From Anaerolineae bacterium (GTDB lineage Bacteria; Chloroflexota; Anaerolineae; B4-G1; SLSP01), in NCBI GenBank assembly GCA_016934645.1, contig JAFGSL010000211.1, forward strand, positions 1 to 22,939: DNA of 22,939 nt. Direction: 5' to 3'. This document shows positions 1 through 7,775 of the stretch, piece by piece (the first letter of the stretch is position 1; every line of letters begins with the position of its first letter). The notes under the pieces were generated by a model. It made no database searches and was not told the origin of the DNA. It was given only the letters and a program-made list of their open reading frames with translations. The position numbers and the translations under genes were made by a program.

Positions 1-753
1 ACGAAAGAGCGCGTCGAATAATGCGCTTCCGTATTTGACCGGATCGGCAATAACGAACAACGTCTCGCGATCACTCGCTCCCATCTGTAACGTCCCGTCG
101 TATTTAGCTTCCCCGTCCAACTCGGCGGTGACGGCATAAAGTCCCGCATCTGTGTCACGGGGTGCGATGTGGATTTCGAGATCGGTGTACATCTCCAGCG
201 CACGCTCAGAAGGCAAAGCTTTTCCGGATAACGTGTCGATCTCTGCAACGACATCTTGGAGCGGTTCTGGTTGGCACGACGGCGGCATATCCTGCCGTTC
301 CTGCCACGTCTCGATCTGCGTCTGTAGCTCCGTTGTGCGACGTTTCGTGTATCCCGGATCGCTCCACCCACGCGTCTGATGATCTATGACCTGCGCCAGC
401 TCGCGCTCGCACTCGACGATTTTCCCCGCGATCAACGTCTTGTGGATTTCAGCAGAAAGCGCGCACAATTCATCCGCGGGACATTGCGGCCCACGCTGCC
501 GCGATTCACTCAACGCGCAGAGGAAGAGACTCAGCGCATTCTGCCCGTTAGCAGTCCAAGCGTCCATAAACTGCGACACGAGAAAGCTTACCCGCGAGGC
601 AGGATTCGATGCTTCAGGGACATTATGCGTCCATGCAGAAATCCGGGCGTCGTTATTGAAAATCACCCGTAAGGCGTCGTTGTTGGTAAAAGGCAGGCAT
701 TTCAACAACGCATCGTGCAGCCGTTTCTGTAAGGGAGGCGATAAAGATGGCAT
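1..753 (-). CDS. EAD-like / CHAT-type conflict-system protein, C-terminus cut by window edge
   Basis: An open reading frame of 251 codons with no stop runs leftward from an ATG at 753 to the window edge, so the protein is incomplete. The ATG is preceded by AAGGAG with a 6-nt spacer, which supports this start. Residues 1-85 form a small helical module (LPFTNNDALRVIF, then W41...PEASNPASRVSFLVSQF, then NALSLFLCAL) that resembles the effector-associated domains found at the N-termini of CHAT, NB-ARC and trypsin-like conflict proteins. After a polar, partly coiled-coil-like linker (about 95-180), residues 184-251 (SERALEMYTDLEIHIAPRD..., ending YGSALFDALF) look like the beta-rich region that precedes a CHAT caspase-like peptidase. 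The catalytic His/Cys would lie outside the window. Domain naming is from family recall, not a profile search; the exact EAD type is not assigned. It follows the sulfatase gene on the same strand by 110 bp, and co-transcription is uncertain. Confidence 0.72.
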   Translation of the reverse strand, partial: MPSLSPPLQKRLHDALLKCLPFTNNDALRVIFNNDARISAWTHNVPEASNPASRVSFLVSQFMDAWTANGQNALSLFLCALSESRQRGPQCPADELCALSAEIHKTLIAGKIVECERELAQVIDHQTRGWSDPGYTKRRTTELQTQIETWQERQDMPPSCQPEPLQDVVAEIDTLSGKALPSERALEMYTDLEIHIAPRDTDAGLYAVTAELDGEAKYDGTLQMGASDRETLFVIADPVKYGSALFDALFR

Positions 754-863
754 AAGGTTCTCCTTTGGCTATAGTTCGGAAGTCGTCAGCCGAATCGTCC
801 GAAGCGGCGAATGCCGACAGAAAATCTGCTTAATCCGCTCAATCTACTGACAGACATTATCCT

Positions 864-2225
864 TCATTCGTCAGGCAGTGCAAAAGCATCGCCCGTCTCC
901 GCCACCCACTGCGCCAGACGCGCGTGCAACGCGCGGCGCTCACGGACGAAACGGGTATTGTGCGCCAGGTTGACCTGCTCGTAAGGGTCCTCGTTGAGGT
1001 TGAACATCAACCACGGCTGGCCTTCGAGCACGACGTACTTCCATCCGTCGCGGGTGACGACGCCCCGCCAGGGACGATCCACGCTGTCGCCGTGCATGGT
1101 GGGGATGACGAGTTGCAGGTACGCGGAATCCGGCTCATGCGCGACTTCCCGATCCCGGATGCGGTAGCCGGAATAGTCGGTACCCTCCATCCAAGCGGGG
1201 GCGTCGATGCCGCAGAGGCCGAGCGTCGTCGGAGCGATATCCACGTGATTGAGGGGCGCAGTCACGCTGCCGCCCTTGTTAGCATAGCGCGGTGTGTGCC
1301 CGCCGATGATGAAGGGGATGCGGATGGCCTCCTCCCAGGGCGAGGTTTTGCGGAACTGACCGTGCGAGCCGTGCATATCGCCGTGGTCGGAGAAGATGAT
1401 GATGTGCGTGTTCTCCGCCAGGCCGTTGCGGGCCAGCGCCTCGCGGATGCGCCCCAGGTTCCAGTCAAGGTTTTCGATCTGCGCATAGTAGCCCGCCAGT
1501 TCCCGGCGTGCCTGCTCCACCACGCGTGGCACGTTGGGGACGTTGGGACGCAGCGTCACTGTGCCGGGCGTGTGATGCGTCATCCACTCCGCGGGAGCCA
1601 CGTAGGGATCGTGCGGCGGTTGGACAGAGAGCACAGCGAAGAAAGGCCGTGCGACGAGATCGGTATAATGTGCCTCCAACTGTTCCGCACCGCGCGCGTC
1701 GAGAAAGTCGATAAAAAGATCGGTCAGTGCATCGGTCTCGTAACCGGGCAAACGGTATTGGAAAGCATCATCGCCTGCACCGCCGTGGACCCAACAATCC
1801 CACTGGCTGTTGTTGTTCTCGTAGCCGATCCACTCCTCGAAGTCACCGCGACGCTCCGGTGGGATGATGTGCAGCCCGGCACGGCCCTTGCGCTCGTGAA
1901 AACCATCCAGGTGCCATTTGCCGAAATACGATGTGCGGTAGCCGGCCTCATTGAAGACCGTCGCCAATGTAGGCTGATCGGGCGGCATCTGGTATTCGTG
2001 ACCCGGCACGCAATGGTGGGGATAGCGTCCGGTGAGCATCGAACCGCGAAAAGGACAACACAACGGGAAGCCGGAGACAGCACGCGTGAACGCCAGGCCC
2101 TCCACCGCGAGCCGGTCGAGGTTTGGCGTGTGGACGTTGGGATCGCCCATATAGCCCGTGGCCTGCGCGCGATGCTGGTCGCCGAAAATCCAGATCACGT
2201 TGGGACGCGTATCTTCTTGAGCCAT
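864..2225 (-). CDS. Sulfatase (formylglycine-type, alkaline phosphatase superfamily)
   Basis: Predicted type I sulfatase that hydrolyses sulfate esters; the substrate cannot be told. The modification motif C-x-P-x-R is present as CCPFR at residues 56-60 from the chosen start and continues into LTGRYP, so Cys56 would become formylglycine. Early metal-binding residues appear as the D-Q pair in IFGDQHR, and the second metal-site region as FSDHGDMHG, followed by K in the QFRKTSPW segment. The length (453 residues) is normal for the family. No signal peptide or membrane segment is seen, so it should be cytoplasmic. ATG at 2225 is chosen because GGAGG sits 5 nt upstream; an in-frame TTG at 2237 overlaps that Shine-Dalgarno sequence and is unlikely. 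The Ser after Pro in the classic CxPSR motif is Phe here. No maturase (FGE or anSME) is in the window. Confidence 0.9.
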   Translation of the reverse strand: MAQEDTRPNVIWIFGDQHRAQATGYMGDPNVHTPNLDRLAVEGLAFTRAVSGFPLCCPFRGSMLTGRYPHHCVPGHEYQMPPDQPTLATVFNEAGYRTSYFGKWHLDGFHERKGRAGLHIIPPERRGDFEEWIGYENNNSQWDCWVHGGAGDDAFQYRLPGYETDALTDLFIDFLDARGAEQLEAHYTDLVARPFFAVLSVQPPHDPYVAPAEWMTHHTPGTVTLRPNVPNVPRVVEQARRELAGYYAQIENLDWNLGRIREALARNGLAENTHIIIFSDHGDMHGSHGQFRKTSPWEEAIRIPFIIGGHTPRYANKGGSVTAPLNHVDIAPTTLGLCGIDAPAWMEGTDYSGYRIRDREVAHEPDSAYLQLVIPTMHGDSVDRPWRGVVTRDGWKYVVLEGQPWLMFNLNEDPYEQVNLAHNTRFVRERRALHARLAQWVAETGDAFALPDE

Positions 2226-2240
2226 ATTTTCCTCCAATTC

Positions 2241-2298
2241 GAGCTTTCAGAGCTATCAGCCTTCAGCTCTACTTTCTAATTTCTCACTTCTAATTTCC
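2241..2298. repeat. Degenerate heptamer/tandem repeat in divergent intergenic region
   Basis: The spacer between the sulfatase and MoaD-like genes holds TCAG(C) units at 2247, 2256 and 2263, followed by two imperfect copies of an AT-rich unit (TTTCTAATTTCTCA / CTTCTAATTTCC, about 2273-2298). The TCAGC units belong to the same family as the 7-bp array inside the uvrA-like gene at 16828-16881. This lies between the two divergent genes, so it may overlap their promoters. Confidence 0.55.
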
Positions 2299-2308
2299 AT
2301 GCTATGAT
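2281..2308 (+). promoter_or_regulatory. Possible sigma-70-like promoter for the MoaD-like gene
   Basis: TTCTCA (2281-2286) and TATGAT (2303-2308) are separated by 16 nt. The -10 is good and the -35 mediocre. The expected transcript would start about 25 nt before the ATG at 2339. The region is low-complexity repeat, so chance matches are likely. Confidence 0.3.
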
Positions 2309-2338
2309 GATGAGGCTAACGATGAAATGAGGTGAACT

Positions 2339-2578
2339 ATGCAAGTGAATGTTAAACTGTTCGCGACGTTACAACGCTATAAGCCGGACGTATTCGCTGG
2401 CGAAGTGTTTGCCGTCGATTTGCCCGAAAAAAGCACGCTCGCCGATCTCGTGGCACATCTGGAAATCCGCACGAATGAGGTCAAGACGATGTTCGTCAAC
2501 GGGCGCGCGCGCGCCGAGATATACCGCTTAAAAGACGGTGACGAGGTCGGCATCTTCCCACCGGTCGGTGGCGGGTAG
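2339..2578 (+). CDS. MoaD/ThiS-family ubiquitin-like sulfur carrier protein
   Basis: A 79-residue protein ending in PPVGGG, the exposed C-terminal di-glycine that is adenylated and thiocarboxylated in MoaD/ThiS-type sulfur carriers. The segment before it (DGDEVGIFPPVGGG) is the typical last strand and tail of the beta-grasp fold, and the N-terminal MQVNVKLFATLQRY matches the first strand of MoaD-like proteins. ATG at 2339 has AGGTGA just upstream (2330-2335). It could serve molybdopterin synthase, thiamine or another thio-transfer pathway, but no moaE, moeB or thiF/thiG partner lies nearby, so the pathway is open. It stands alone, divergent from the sulfatase and convergent with the five-gene minus-strand operon (19-bp gap). 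Confidence 0.85.
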   Translation: MQVNVKLFATLQRYKPDVFAGEVFAVDLPEKSTLADLVAHLEIRTNEVKTMFVNGRARAEIYRLKDGDEVGIFPPVGGG

Positions 2579-2597
2579 TCCGTTTCTATACGAGACG

Positions 2598-3485
2598 CTA
2601 CTCCCATTCGGGACGAAAGATTCTGGGATTTTCCATCAAGTACACGATTCTGACGGCGTCGCCAACGTGCAGGGTTTCGTAAATTTTCTGGCCGACCGAA
2701 TGGCGAATTTGCTGCCCGTCCGGCAACGTATAAGCAACATAATATGTGGTGCTATCCGAGCCCGAGGATTCGTAGAGATCGAGAATCGTTGTCGTCGTCA
2801 TTAGCCCTTCCGTATCTAACCGCACGGCATTCTGATAGCTGCGAAAGAACGCTGTCATCAACAGCAAATCGACCAACCCCACAATGCCGCCGATGATGCC
2901 CGGCAGATAACTCACCCGCCCCGGCTTGTATTTTACCAGCGCACGAACCACTTTCGGATCACTGCGCGCGTAAACGACCTCGATTTGGCTCCCTTCCGCG
3001 AATTGAATGAACACCTCGTAAGGAACACTCTCTTTGCGTTGCACCTGTTGCGTGCTGGCCTCCGGTGATGAAGCGCTGAAAGTGTAAGTCACATAATACG
3101 TCTCGTCGCCGTCATCATCCTCGGCGATCTTTTTGTCCACGACCGTAGCGCGGGTGACGATACCTTCTGCGTCTAGCAGTTGGGTCTCGCGGATAGCGCG
3201 CACCTGGAAGAATCCCCCTACAGCACAACTCAGCAACAGGGAAAAGGCAAATATCAGGCTCAACGTCCGGGCCGTCGTCGTTTTCGATACCGGCGTGACG
3301 ACCGGCAGCGCACGCGCCAGATGCTCTTCTGCCGCCTGATGATAGGCAACTTTGAGTCCTTCCAATCCACCGGCGGCCTCTACGGCGCTTTTCACTTTAG
3401 AAAACATCTTCAGCGCGCTGATAACGAAGGTGAGCGTGCTTATGCCCACCACCACCACAATAATGATGACGAGGTAATCTGGCAT
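2598..3485 (-). CDS. Membrane protein with two DUF3592-like domains
   Basis: A 295-residue protein with three predicted membrane segments (about 3-25, 73-95 and 193-214) and two soluble modules (about 97-185 and 215-292). Both modules share the DUF3592 pattern: a strand with TxxxxV or TTTILD, an acidic or Gly/Ser-rich turn, YYVTYTF or YYVAYTL, then GSQIEVVYARSDPKVVR or GDAVRIVYLMENPRIFR. The second copy looks like an internal duplication. The start at 3485 is set by GAGGT 6 nt upstream; the upstream extension would run into the CPBP gene. Its ATG comes 1 nt after the stop of that gene, so it is the translationally coupled last gene of the operon starting at 6969. The function of DUF3592 is unknown. 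Confidence 0.8.
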   Translation of the reverse strand: MPDYLVIIIVVVVGISTLTFVISALKMFSKVKSAVEAAGGLEGLKVAYHQAAEEHLARALPVVTPVSKTTTARTLSLIFAFSLLLSCAVGGFFQVRAIRETQLLDAEGIVTRATVVDKKIAEDDDGDETYYVTYTFSASSPEASTQQVQRKESVPYEVFIQFAEGSQIEVVYARSDPKVVRALVKYKPGRVSYLPGIIGGIVGLVDLLLMTAFFRSYQNAVRLDTEGLMTTTTILDLYESSGSDSTTYYVAYTLPDGQQIRHSVGQKIYETLHVGDAVRIVYLMENPRIFRPEWE

Positions 3486-3486
3486 A

Positions 3487-4410
3487 TCAAACCTCACGGG
3501 TTTCCTGAACAGCGGGTGGCTCGAAAGCCCCACGCCGCGCAAATAACACCAGCATCACCAAGGCGAAGCCCGCAGATCCGAGCAAACCTACCGGCAGTGG
3601 TCCCAACAGTGGATTCGGCTGTTCCCTGACAAATAACGCGCCCAGACTGGCGATCCCGTTGATCGCACCATGCCCAATGACGGCAGGCCACACACTTCCC
3701 GCCCGCAATGCCAGCCAACCGAGCAATGTCCCCAACGTCAACGTGAACCAGATCATCATAAACAATCCGCCCCACGGCGCGCCGGGATAATCCACCCCGT
3801 AGTTGTGGCCCATCGCAATGAGAGGCCAGTGCCACATCCCCCAGATAACGCCCATCAACAGCATCGTGGCACGCCCACCGAGCGGTAACAGCTTGGGTTG
3901 CAGGTACGCGCGCCAGCCAAATTCCTCGCCGAAGGTAGCGAACGCATTGAGCAACGGCGCAAGGAGCAACGCCATCACCGTTTGGCTGATGACGACCATC
4001 CACGGATTGGTTTCTGGGACTGGCTGCCCGGTAAACGCGGCCTGCGCTTCGAGCATTTGCTGCACGGCGTTCAGGTCGGCGTCGTAGTACTGCGGGAGAA
4101 TCACGAAGAAGACGATCATACCGATGATCGTCAATACGCCGGGCGCAAACCACGCCGCAACCCAATAAGGCCACTCGCGGCGCAGCCTGGGCTGAAGAAA
4201 AAGGCTACCCCAACCCTCGTGGGTGATGAGGCGCGTTGCCACATGCGCGATGGCCGGTGCGCCCATATACACAACGGTGAGGATCAAATAGCTGAAGGGG
4301 CTGCTCACCAATCCGCCGGTGAGGTAGATCACCAGCGCGCCGGCCCAGGCGATGCTAAAGGCCAATATTAGAAAAATGAGAATACGTTTGCGTTCAAGCT
4401 TAGACTTCAT
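3487..4410 (-). CDS. CPBP family intramembrane metalloprotease (Abi-type)
   Basis: A 307-residue polytopic membrane protein with about eight hydrophobic segments. It carries the three CPBP (CAAX protease and bacteriocin-processing) motifs: EE-x-x-WR at E162-E163...W166-R167, a W-G-M-W-H block with His194, and H-x-x-x-N at His247-Asn251. These are the predicted metal and catalytic residues of this glutamate-type intramembrane protease family, whose bacterial members are linked to bacteriocin processing or self-immunity. ATG at 4410 has AGGAG 6 nt upstream. It is the fourth gene of the minus-strand operon, 27 bp after the zinc-ribbon gene and 1 nt before the DUF3592 gene. Next to an ABC exporter it could process an exported peptide or protect the cell; no peptide gene was found in the operon. 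Confidence 0.9.
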   Translation of the reverse strand: MKSKLERKRILIFLILAFSIAWAGALVIYLTGGLVSSPFSYLILTVVYMGAPAIAHVATRLITHEGWGSLFLQPRLRREWPYWVAAWFAPGVLTIIGMIVFFVILPQYYDADLNAVQQMLEAQAAFTGQPVPETNPWMVVISQTVMALLLAPLLNAFATFGEEFGWRAYLQPKLLPLGGRATMLLMGVIWGMWHWPLIAMGHNYGVDYPGAPWGGLFMMIWFTLTLGTLLGWLALRAGSVWPAVIGHGAINGIASLGALFVREQPNPLLGPLPVGLLGSAGFALVMLVLFARRGAFEPPAVQETREV

Positions 4411-4437
4411 CAGCGACTCCTTGGAGACATCAACCGC

Positions 4438-5235
4438 CTAAATCCGATCTGTGAAACGCGAGTCGTCAAGTTGCTCGCGCAGCTTTTCTTCGGCGTTGGG
4501 TGCAGAGCGGGATGAAGAAGCTGTGCGCGCGGCATACTCGGCCGCTTCCGCCGCCAACAATTCTTCACGGCTGGCACGGCGCACAAAACTCCACTTTCCG
4601 CAGTGCGGGCAACGGTCGAATTTCCCTACAAAACTGATGTTGAACGCCCACCAGTGCATTCCGAAGGGACGCCCACACTTGGGACACACCACACCGCCGA
4701 GTACACCATAACTGCGCGGCTCGCCGGATGTGTAGGATGCCGGATCGTACGTCACCGGCTTTTTTCGCCCACTTAGCAGCGGAAAGACACCCGTAGCAAG
4801 AACAGCGACAACCACCAGCACGAGAACCGGCACAATGAGCTTCGCCGCGGCTTTTCCGGCATCTTCAGCAGAGACGAACTGGAAGCGCAATGTGCGCGAC
4901 GTCAAGGATTGCCCCGCACTCGTTGTCCCCGTGGCAGCGATCTCGTGCCAACCGGCTGCGTACTCCCCGGTCTTGAACGACAACTCAAACGGCGCTGTCG
5001 TTGCTTCACCAAGTGTCTCGCCGTCAAGCAAAAAGGTGACTGTGGCCAAATCCTCCGGCCCGCGCACCCGAATCTTGAACGTCCCCTGAATCTGGCTCCC
5101 CATATTGTAGCCAAACTGCTTATTCACGGAGATACCCAGTTCTTCCGCCTGCGCCAACACTGGCACTGCCAACAACAGGCAGGTGGTTATTACAAACAAC
5201 ACTCGCGCCAAGCGCCGCATCACCCCATCACGCAT
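4438..5235 (-). CDS. Signal-peptide Ig-like / single-TM / zinc-ribbon protein, function unknown
   Basis: About 265 residues. An N-terminal signal-like segment (RRLARVLFVITTCLLLAVPVLAQA) is followed by an extracytoplasmic beta-sandwich-like region (about 45-122, with FLLDGETLGEATTAPFEL as in bacterial Ig-like 'chain' domains), one membrane helix (about 132-154), and a cytoplasmic part with a zinc ribbon: CPKCG at Cys184/Cys187 and CPHCG at Cys209/Cys212. The tail is charged and low in complexity. The ATG at 5235 has GGGAG 9 nt upstream; an ATG at 5220 gives a cleaner signal peptide and a GTG at 5277 overlaps the permease stop, so the start is uncertain. It is the third gene of the ABC operon and could link an extracellular sensing domain to a cytoplasmic zinc site; I do not recognise the family. 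Confidence 0.75.
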   Translation of the reverse strand: MRDGVMRRLARVLFVITTCLLLAVPVLAQAEELGISVNKQFGYNMGSQIQGTFKIRVRGPEDLATVTFLLDGETLGEATTAPFELSFKTGEYAAGWHEIAATGTTSAGQSLTSRTLRFQFVSAEDAGKAAAKLIVPVLVLVVVAVLATGVFPLLSGRKKPVTYDPASYTSGEPRSYGVLGGVVCPKCGRPFGMHWWAFNISFVGKFDRCPHCGKWSFVRRASREELLAAEAAEYAARTASSSRSAPNAEEKLREQLDDSRFTDRI

Positions 5236-5267
5236 CCTTCCACACTCCCATACCCCCACTCTCACAA

Positions 5268-6053
5268 TCACTTCCACTTCGTCAAAATCGTCTCGCGCTG
5301 GAACGCGCGCACGCCCAGATAGACCAATCCAGCGTCGACGGCTACCATGATGACAGCGGCTAATTGCATCACCTGCGCATTGACCATCAGCACGCCGGCA
5401 ATCTGCGCGAAGAAAAGCCCGAGTAGTGGTAGCAGAAGCATCATCGACACCTGCTCAGCCGTACGCGGATCGCTAACACGCGAGGATACCATCAGCGTCA
5501 CATTGATGCCCGCCAACGCAAGGAGCGGCCCCACAAGGCCAATCGCAATGATCCACATCGGGTCGAGGATACGGCGTAACAATTCCGGGGATTGTACCAG
5601 GGTGTACGAGACAACCGCAAAAACGCCAAAACTCAGCCACGTCGCCAGAACGCCGGGGATCAGCGCCGCCAAGCTCTTACCGATGAGTAATTCCGCCGTC
5701 GTGATCGGCGTGGCGAGCAGCGGCTCCAGACAGTGCGTCGTTTTCTCCCCCACGATGCTGTAGGCCGCAATCGTCACCGGAATAATCAGCGGCATCATCA
5801 TAAACAACAACAAGAACTGGTTGACCATCATCAAGGTGAAGCAAGCCGTACCGGTCAAATCGCCACACATCTCCAAATACTGGGTAGGCATATCTGTCGC
5901 GTCGCCCATATCGGCCTGCGAGCCACCGATGGCGATCATCAGCAATGGCAGCGCCGTAAACAGAATCGGCATAAAGAGCACCGTAAACAGCACTAGCCTG
6001 TTCTTGAACACCTCAGCCCATTCTTTATCGATGATTGTCCATATCTTAGGCAT
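5268..6053 (-). CDS. ABC-2 type transporter permease
   Basis: A 261-residue integral membrane protein with about six membrane segments: a first helix at about 21-43, a polar extracytoplasmic loop with two Cys (about 44-80), and a long hydrophobic second half. The block SIVGEKTTHCLEPLLATPIT is the conserved ABC-2 (NatB/CcmB-like) coupling region: E-K-x-x-x-x-LEPLLATP precedes the helix contacting the ATPase. ATG at 6053 has GGAGG 6 nt upstream and overlaps the ATPase stop by 8 bp, so translation is coupled. With the upstream ATPase it forms a one-permease, one-ATPase exporter. Substrate unknown; the CPBP neighbour suggests peptide export, self-protection or membrane maintenance, but this is inference. 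Confidence 0.9.
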   Translation of the reverse strand: MPKIWTIIDKEWAEVFKNRLVLFTVLFMPILFTALPLLMIAIGGSQADMGDATDMPTQYLEMCGDLTGTACFTLMMVNQFLLLFMMMPLIIPVTIAAYSIVGEKTTHCLEPLLATPITTAELLIGKSLAALIPGVLATWLSFGVFAVVSYTLVQSPELLRRILDPMWIIAIGLVGPLLALAGINVTLMVSSRVSDPRTAEQVSMMLLLPLLGLFFAQIAGVLMVNAQVMQLAAVIMVAVDAGLVYLGVRAFQRETILTKWK

Positions 6054-6969
6054 CGCGCGCCTCCGAAGATCCAACGAGCGACAAATACACATCCTCCAAC
6101 GAGTGACGCAACTCCCCGACGAACTGGATATCCACCCCAGCCTCCGCCAACAACCGTATCAACGCCGGATTGTGCGTCTCAGGGTCGTCCAGCCCGACGA
6201 CGAGTTTGTTCTCCACCCGTTGCGCCTCTTTGACGAACGGGAGCGCGCGCACGCGGGCCAAGAGCGCATCGTCGGCTTCGCGCAGATGGAAGACCACCTT
6301 GCGCCCGTAGAGCGTGTTACGCAAGTTCGCGGGTGTGTCCACGGTGATCAAGCGCTGTTTCATCACGCCGATGCGATCGCAGAGCCGGTCGGCCTCATCG
6401 AGGTTGTGCGTGCAAAGGAAAATCGTGCGCCCCTGCGCCTTGATCTCCTCGATGAAATCACGTACCAGCCGCGCAGCCTCCGGGTCTAGGCCGGAGGTCG
6501 GCTCGTCGAGGAAGACGACCGCCGGTTCATGGAGCAGTGCGCGGCAGATGGCGAGTTTCTGCTTCATTCCCTTGGAGAAATTGCCGACAAGATCGCTCCG
6601 GCGATCCCACAATCCCAACAGGCGCAGGTACTTCTCCACCTGGCTTTTCACATCCGGCACCTCATAGAGATGCGCAAAAATCGTCAGGTTTTTCTCTGCA
6701 CTCAGCCGGTCGTACATACCGGGCGTCTCGGTGAGAATACCGGTACAGCGGCGGATAGCAGTGTCCTCCTGCCCCACGCGAAATGTGTTGACTGTCGCCA
6801 TGCCCGCCGTAGGACCAATAAGCGTGGTGAGCATGCGCACCGTCGTGGTTTTGCCCGCACCGTTGGGGCCGAGAAAGCCGAAGACTTCGCCCTCACGCAC
6901 ATCCAACGTCAATGCTTCAACCGCCGTGCGGGCACCAAATTTTTTCGTTAAGTTTTCGGTATGGATCAT
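6046..6969 (-). CDS. ABC transporter ATP-binding protein
   Basis: A 307-residue ATPase of the drug/Na+ exporter (CcmA/NatA-like) type. It has Walker A GPNGAGKT at 34-41, signature FSKGMKQKLA at 131-140 (S-K-G-M-K-Q, usual for this class rather than LSGGQ), Walker B VVFLDEP at 151-157 and the switch His188 in CTHNLDEAD. About 90 C-terminal residues (from 215) form the accessory domain typical of ABC-2 exporters. ATG at 6969 has GAGAGG just upstream. It is the first gene of the five-gene operon and the promoter at 7008-7036 sits directly before it. Confidence 0.95.
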   Translation of the reverse strand: MIHTENLTKKFGARTAVEALTLDVREGEVFGFLGPNGAGKTTTVRMLTTLIGPTAGMATVNTFRVGQEDTAIRRCTGILTETPGMYDRLSAEKNLTIFAHLYEVPDVKSQVEKYLRLLGLWDRRSDLVGNFSKGMKQKLAICRALLHEPAVVFLDEPTSGLDPEAARLVRDFIEEIKAQGRTIFLCTHNLDEADRLCDRIGVMKQRLITVDTPANLRNTLYGRKVVFHLREADDALLARVRALPFVKEAQRVENKLVVGLDDPETHNPALIRLLAEAGVDIQFVGELRHSLEDVYLSLVGSSEARDA

Positions 6970-7007
6970 AGAACCTCTCTAAATAAGTCAAAGGTTGGAA
7001 CGAGGAT

Positions 7008-7036
7008 ATTTTACTACCGGAGATAAGGAATGTGAA
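7008..7036 (-). promoter_or_regulatory. Sigma-70-like promoter of the ABC/CPBP operon
   Basis: Read on the minus strand: TTCACA (7036-7031), a 17-nt spacer, then TAAAAT (7013-7008). Each box matches 5 of 6 consensus positions, the spacing is ideal, and it lies about 40 nt before the ATPase start codon at 6969, in the gap after the Nudix gene. Confidence 0.6.
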
Positions 7037-7041
7037 ATGCG

Positions 7042-7662
7042 TTATGGAATGGACTTCTTTAGCCATGCCAACCATTGATCTTGTGGATGAATAAGATCGG
7101 GCAGAGCTGCCAGCGGTGCCCAAAACAACGTGAAGGTGTGATTGTCGCTGAATGCCTGCCAACGTTCCTCAGTTTGTCCGGCGAAGTCTAGTAAAAAGAA
7201 GTGTCGCCGTTGCACCGTAGTCAACGCATCATTTGGAGCCCAGCCGGTGATCTGCATCGTCACGTATTCGGGGTCCGGCTCGCGATCGTGTTCGGTGTAC
7301 GTAATCTGCGTGAATTCGCCTGCGTGACGGATCGCCGTCACCATAATGCCGCGACGCAGGTAGGCCCAATCGAAGCTCGTCGCGTCGGGCCGAGCGTAGA
7401 CATGTGTGCGCCGCAGCACAAAGCGCGTCTCCGGCGGGAACGACGCTTCCTCAGCACCAAGGTACGCACGAATCGTCACATCCGTCAGACCGGTTTCCTC
7501 AAAGACTTCGAGAAGGACAGCCTGCGCCGGTGATTCGCCAGCCTCAACTGTGCCCGCCGGAATCTGCATGCCCGCGTAAGGATGCTTGAGCAAGAGCAAT
7601 TCCGGATTGGTCGCGGGACAACGGATCACAAAAGCGGTGACTTTCTCCAGTGGTCGAGCCAT
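7042..7662 (-). CDS. Nudix hydrolase
   Basis: A 206-residue Nudix-fold protein that should hydrolyse a nucleoside-diphosphate-linked substrate; the substrate is unknown. The Nudix box spans 37-59 (GTVEAGE...LEVFEETGL). It keeps the metal-binding Glu residues E52, E55 and E56 (E-x-x-E-E), but the usual Arg before the first of these is Leu51. ATG at 7662 is chosen because GGAGG lies 8 nt upstream; an upstream GTG at 7695 lacks this support. It is longer than a minimal Nudix protein (about 140-150), with an extra C-terminal stretch rich in aromatic residues. It is on the same strand as the ABC operon, but the good promoter in between suggests separate transcription. Confidence 0.87.
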   Translation of the reverse strand: MARPLEKVTAFVIRCPATNPELLLLKHPYAGMQIPAGTVEAGESPAQAVLLEVFEETGLTDVTIRAYLGAEEASFPPETRFVLRRTHVYARPDATSFDWAYLRRGIMVTAIRHAGEFTQITYTEHDREPDPEYVTMQITGWAPNDALTTVQRRHFFLLDFAGQTEERWQAFSDNHTFTLFWAPLAALPDLIHPQDQWLAWLKKSIP

Positions 7663-7775
7663 TTTTGCATCCTCCAAAGTGATAAGCCTCCCCACTTATA
7701 CACCATAAAGGAAAATACACTACCCGTTTTTCGAGTTCGGTGTATATTCTCAACGGATCGAACGAGCACATAGCC

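Noticed and set aside
386..850. Plus-strand open frames over the left-edge gene
   Set aside because: The minus frame from 753 is longer, has a ribosome site and gives recognisable domains; the plus frames do not.
924..2279. A long open frame on the plus strand opposite the sulfatase
   Set aside because: It is the antisense shadow of the sulfatase: its translation has no recognisable domain, and it follows codon bias of the real gene on the other strand.
2339..2578. Assigning moaD or thiS as the gene symbol
   Set aside because: The di-glycine tail fits either and no pathway partner is nearby, so the exact symbol is not supported.
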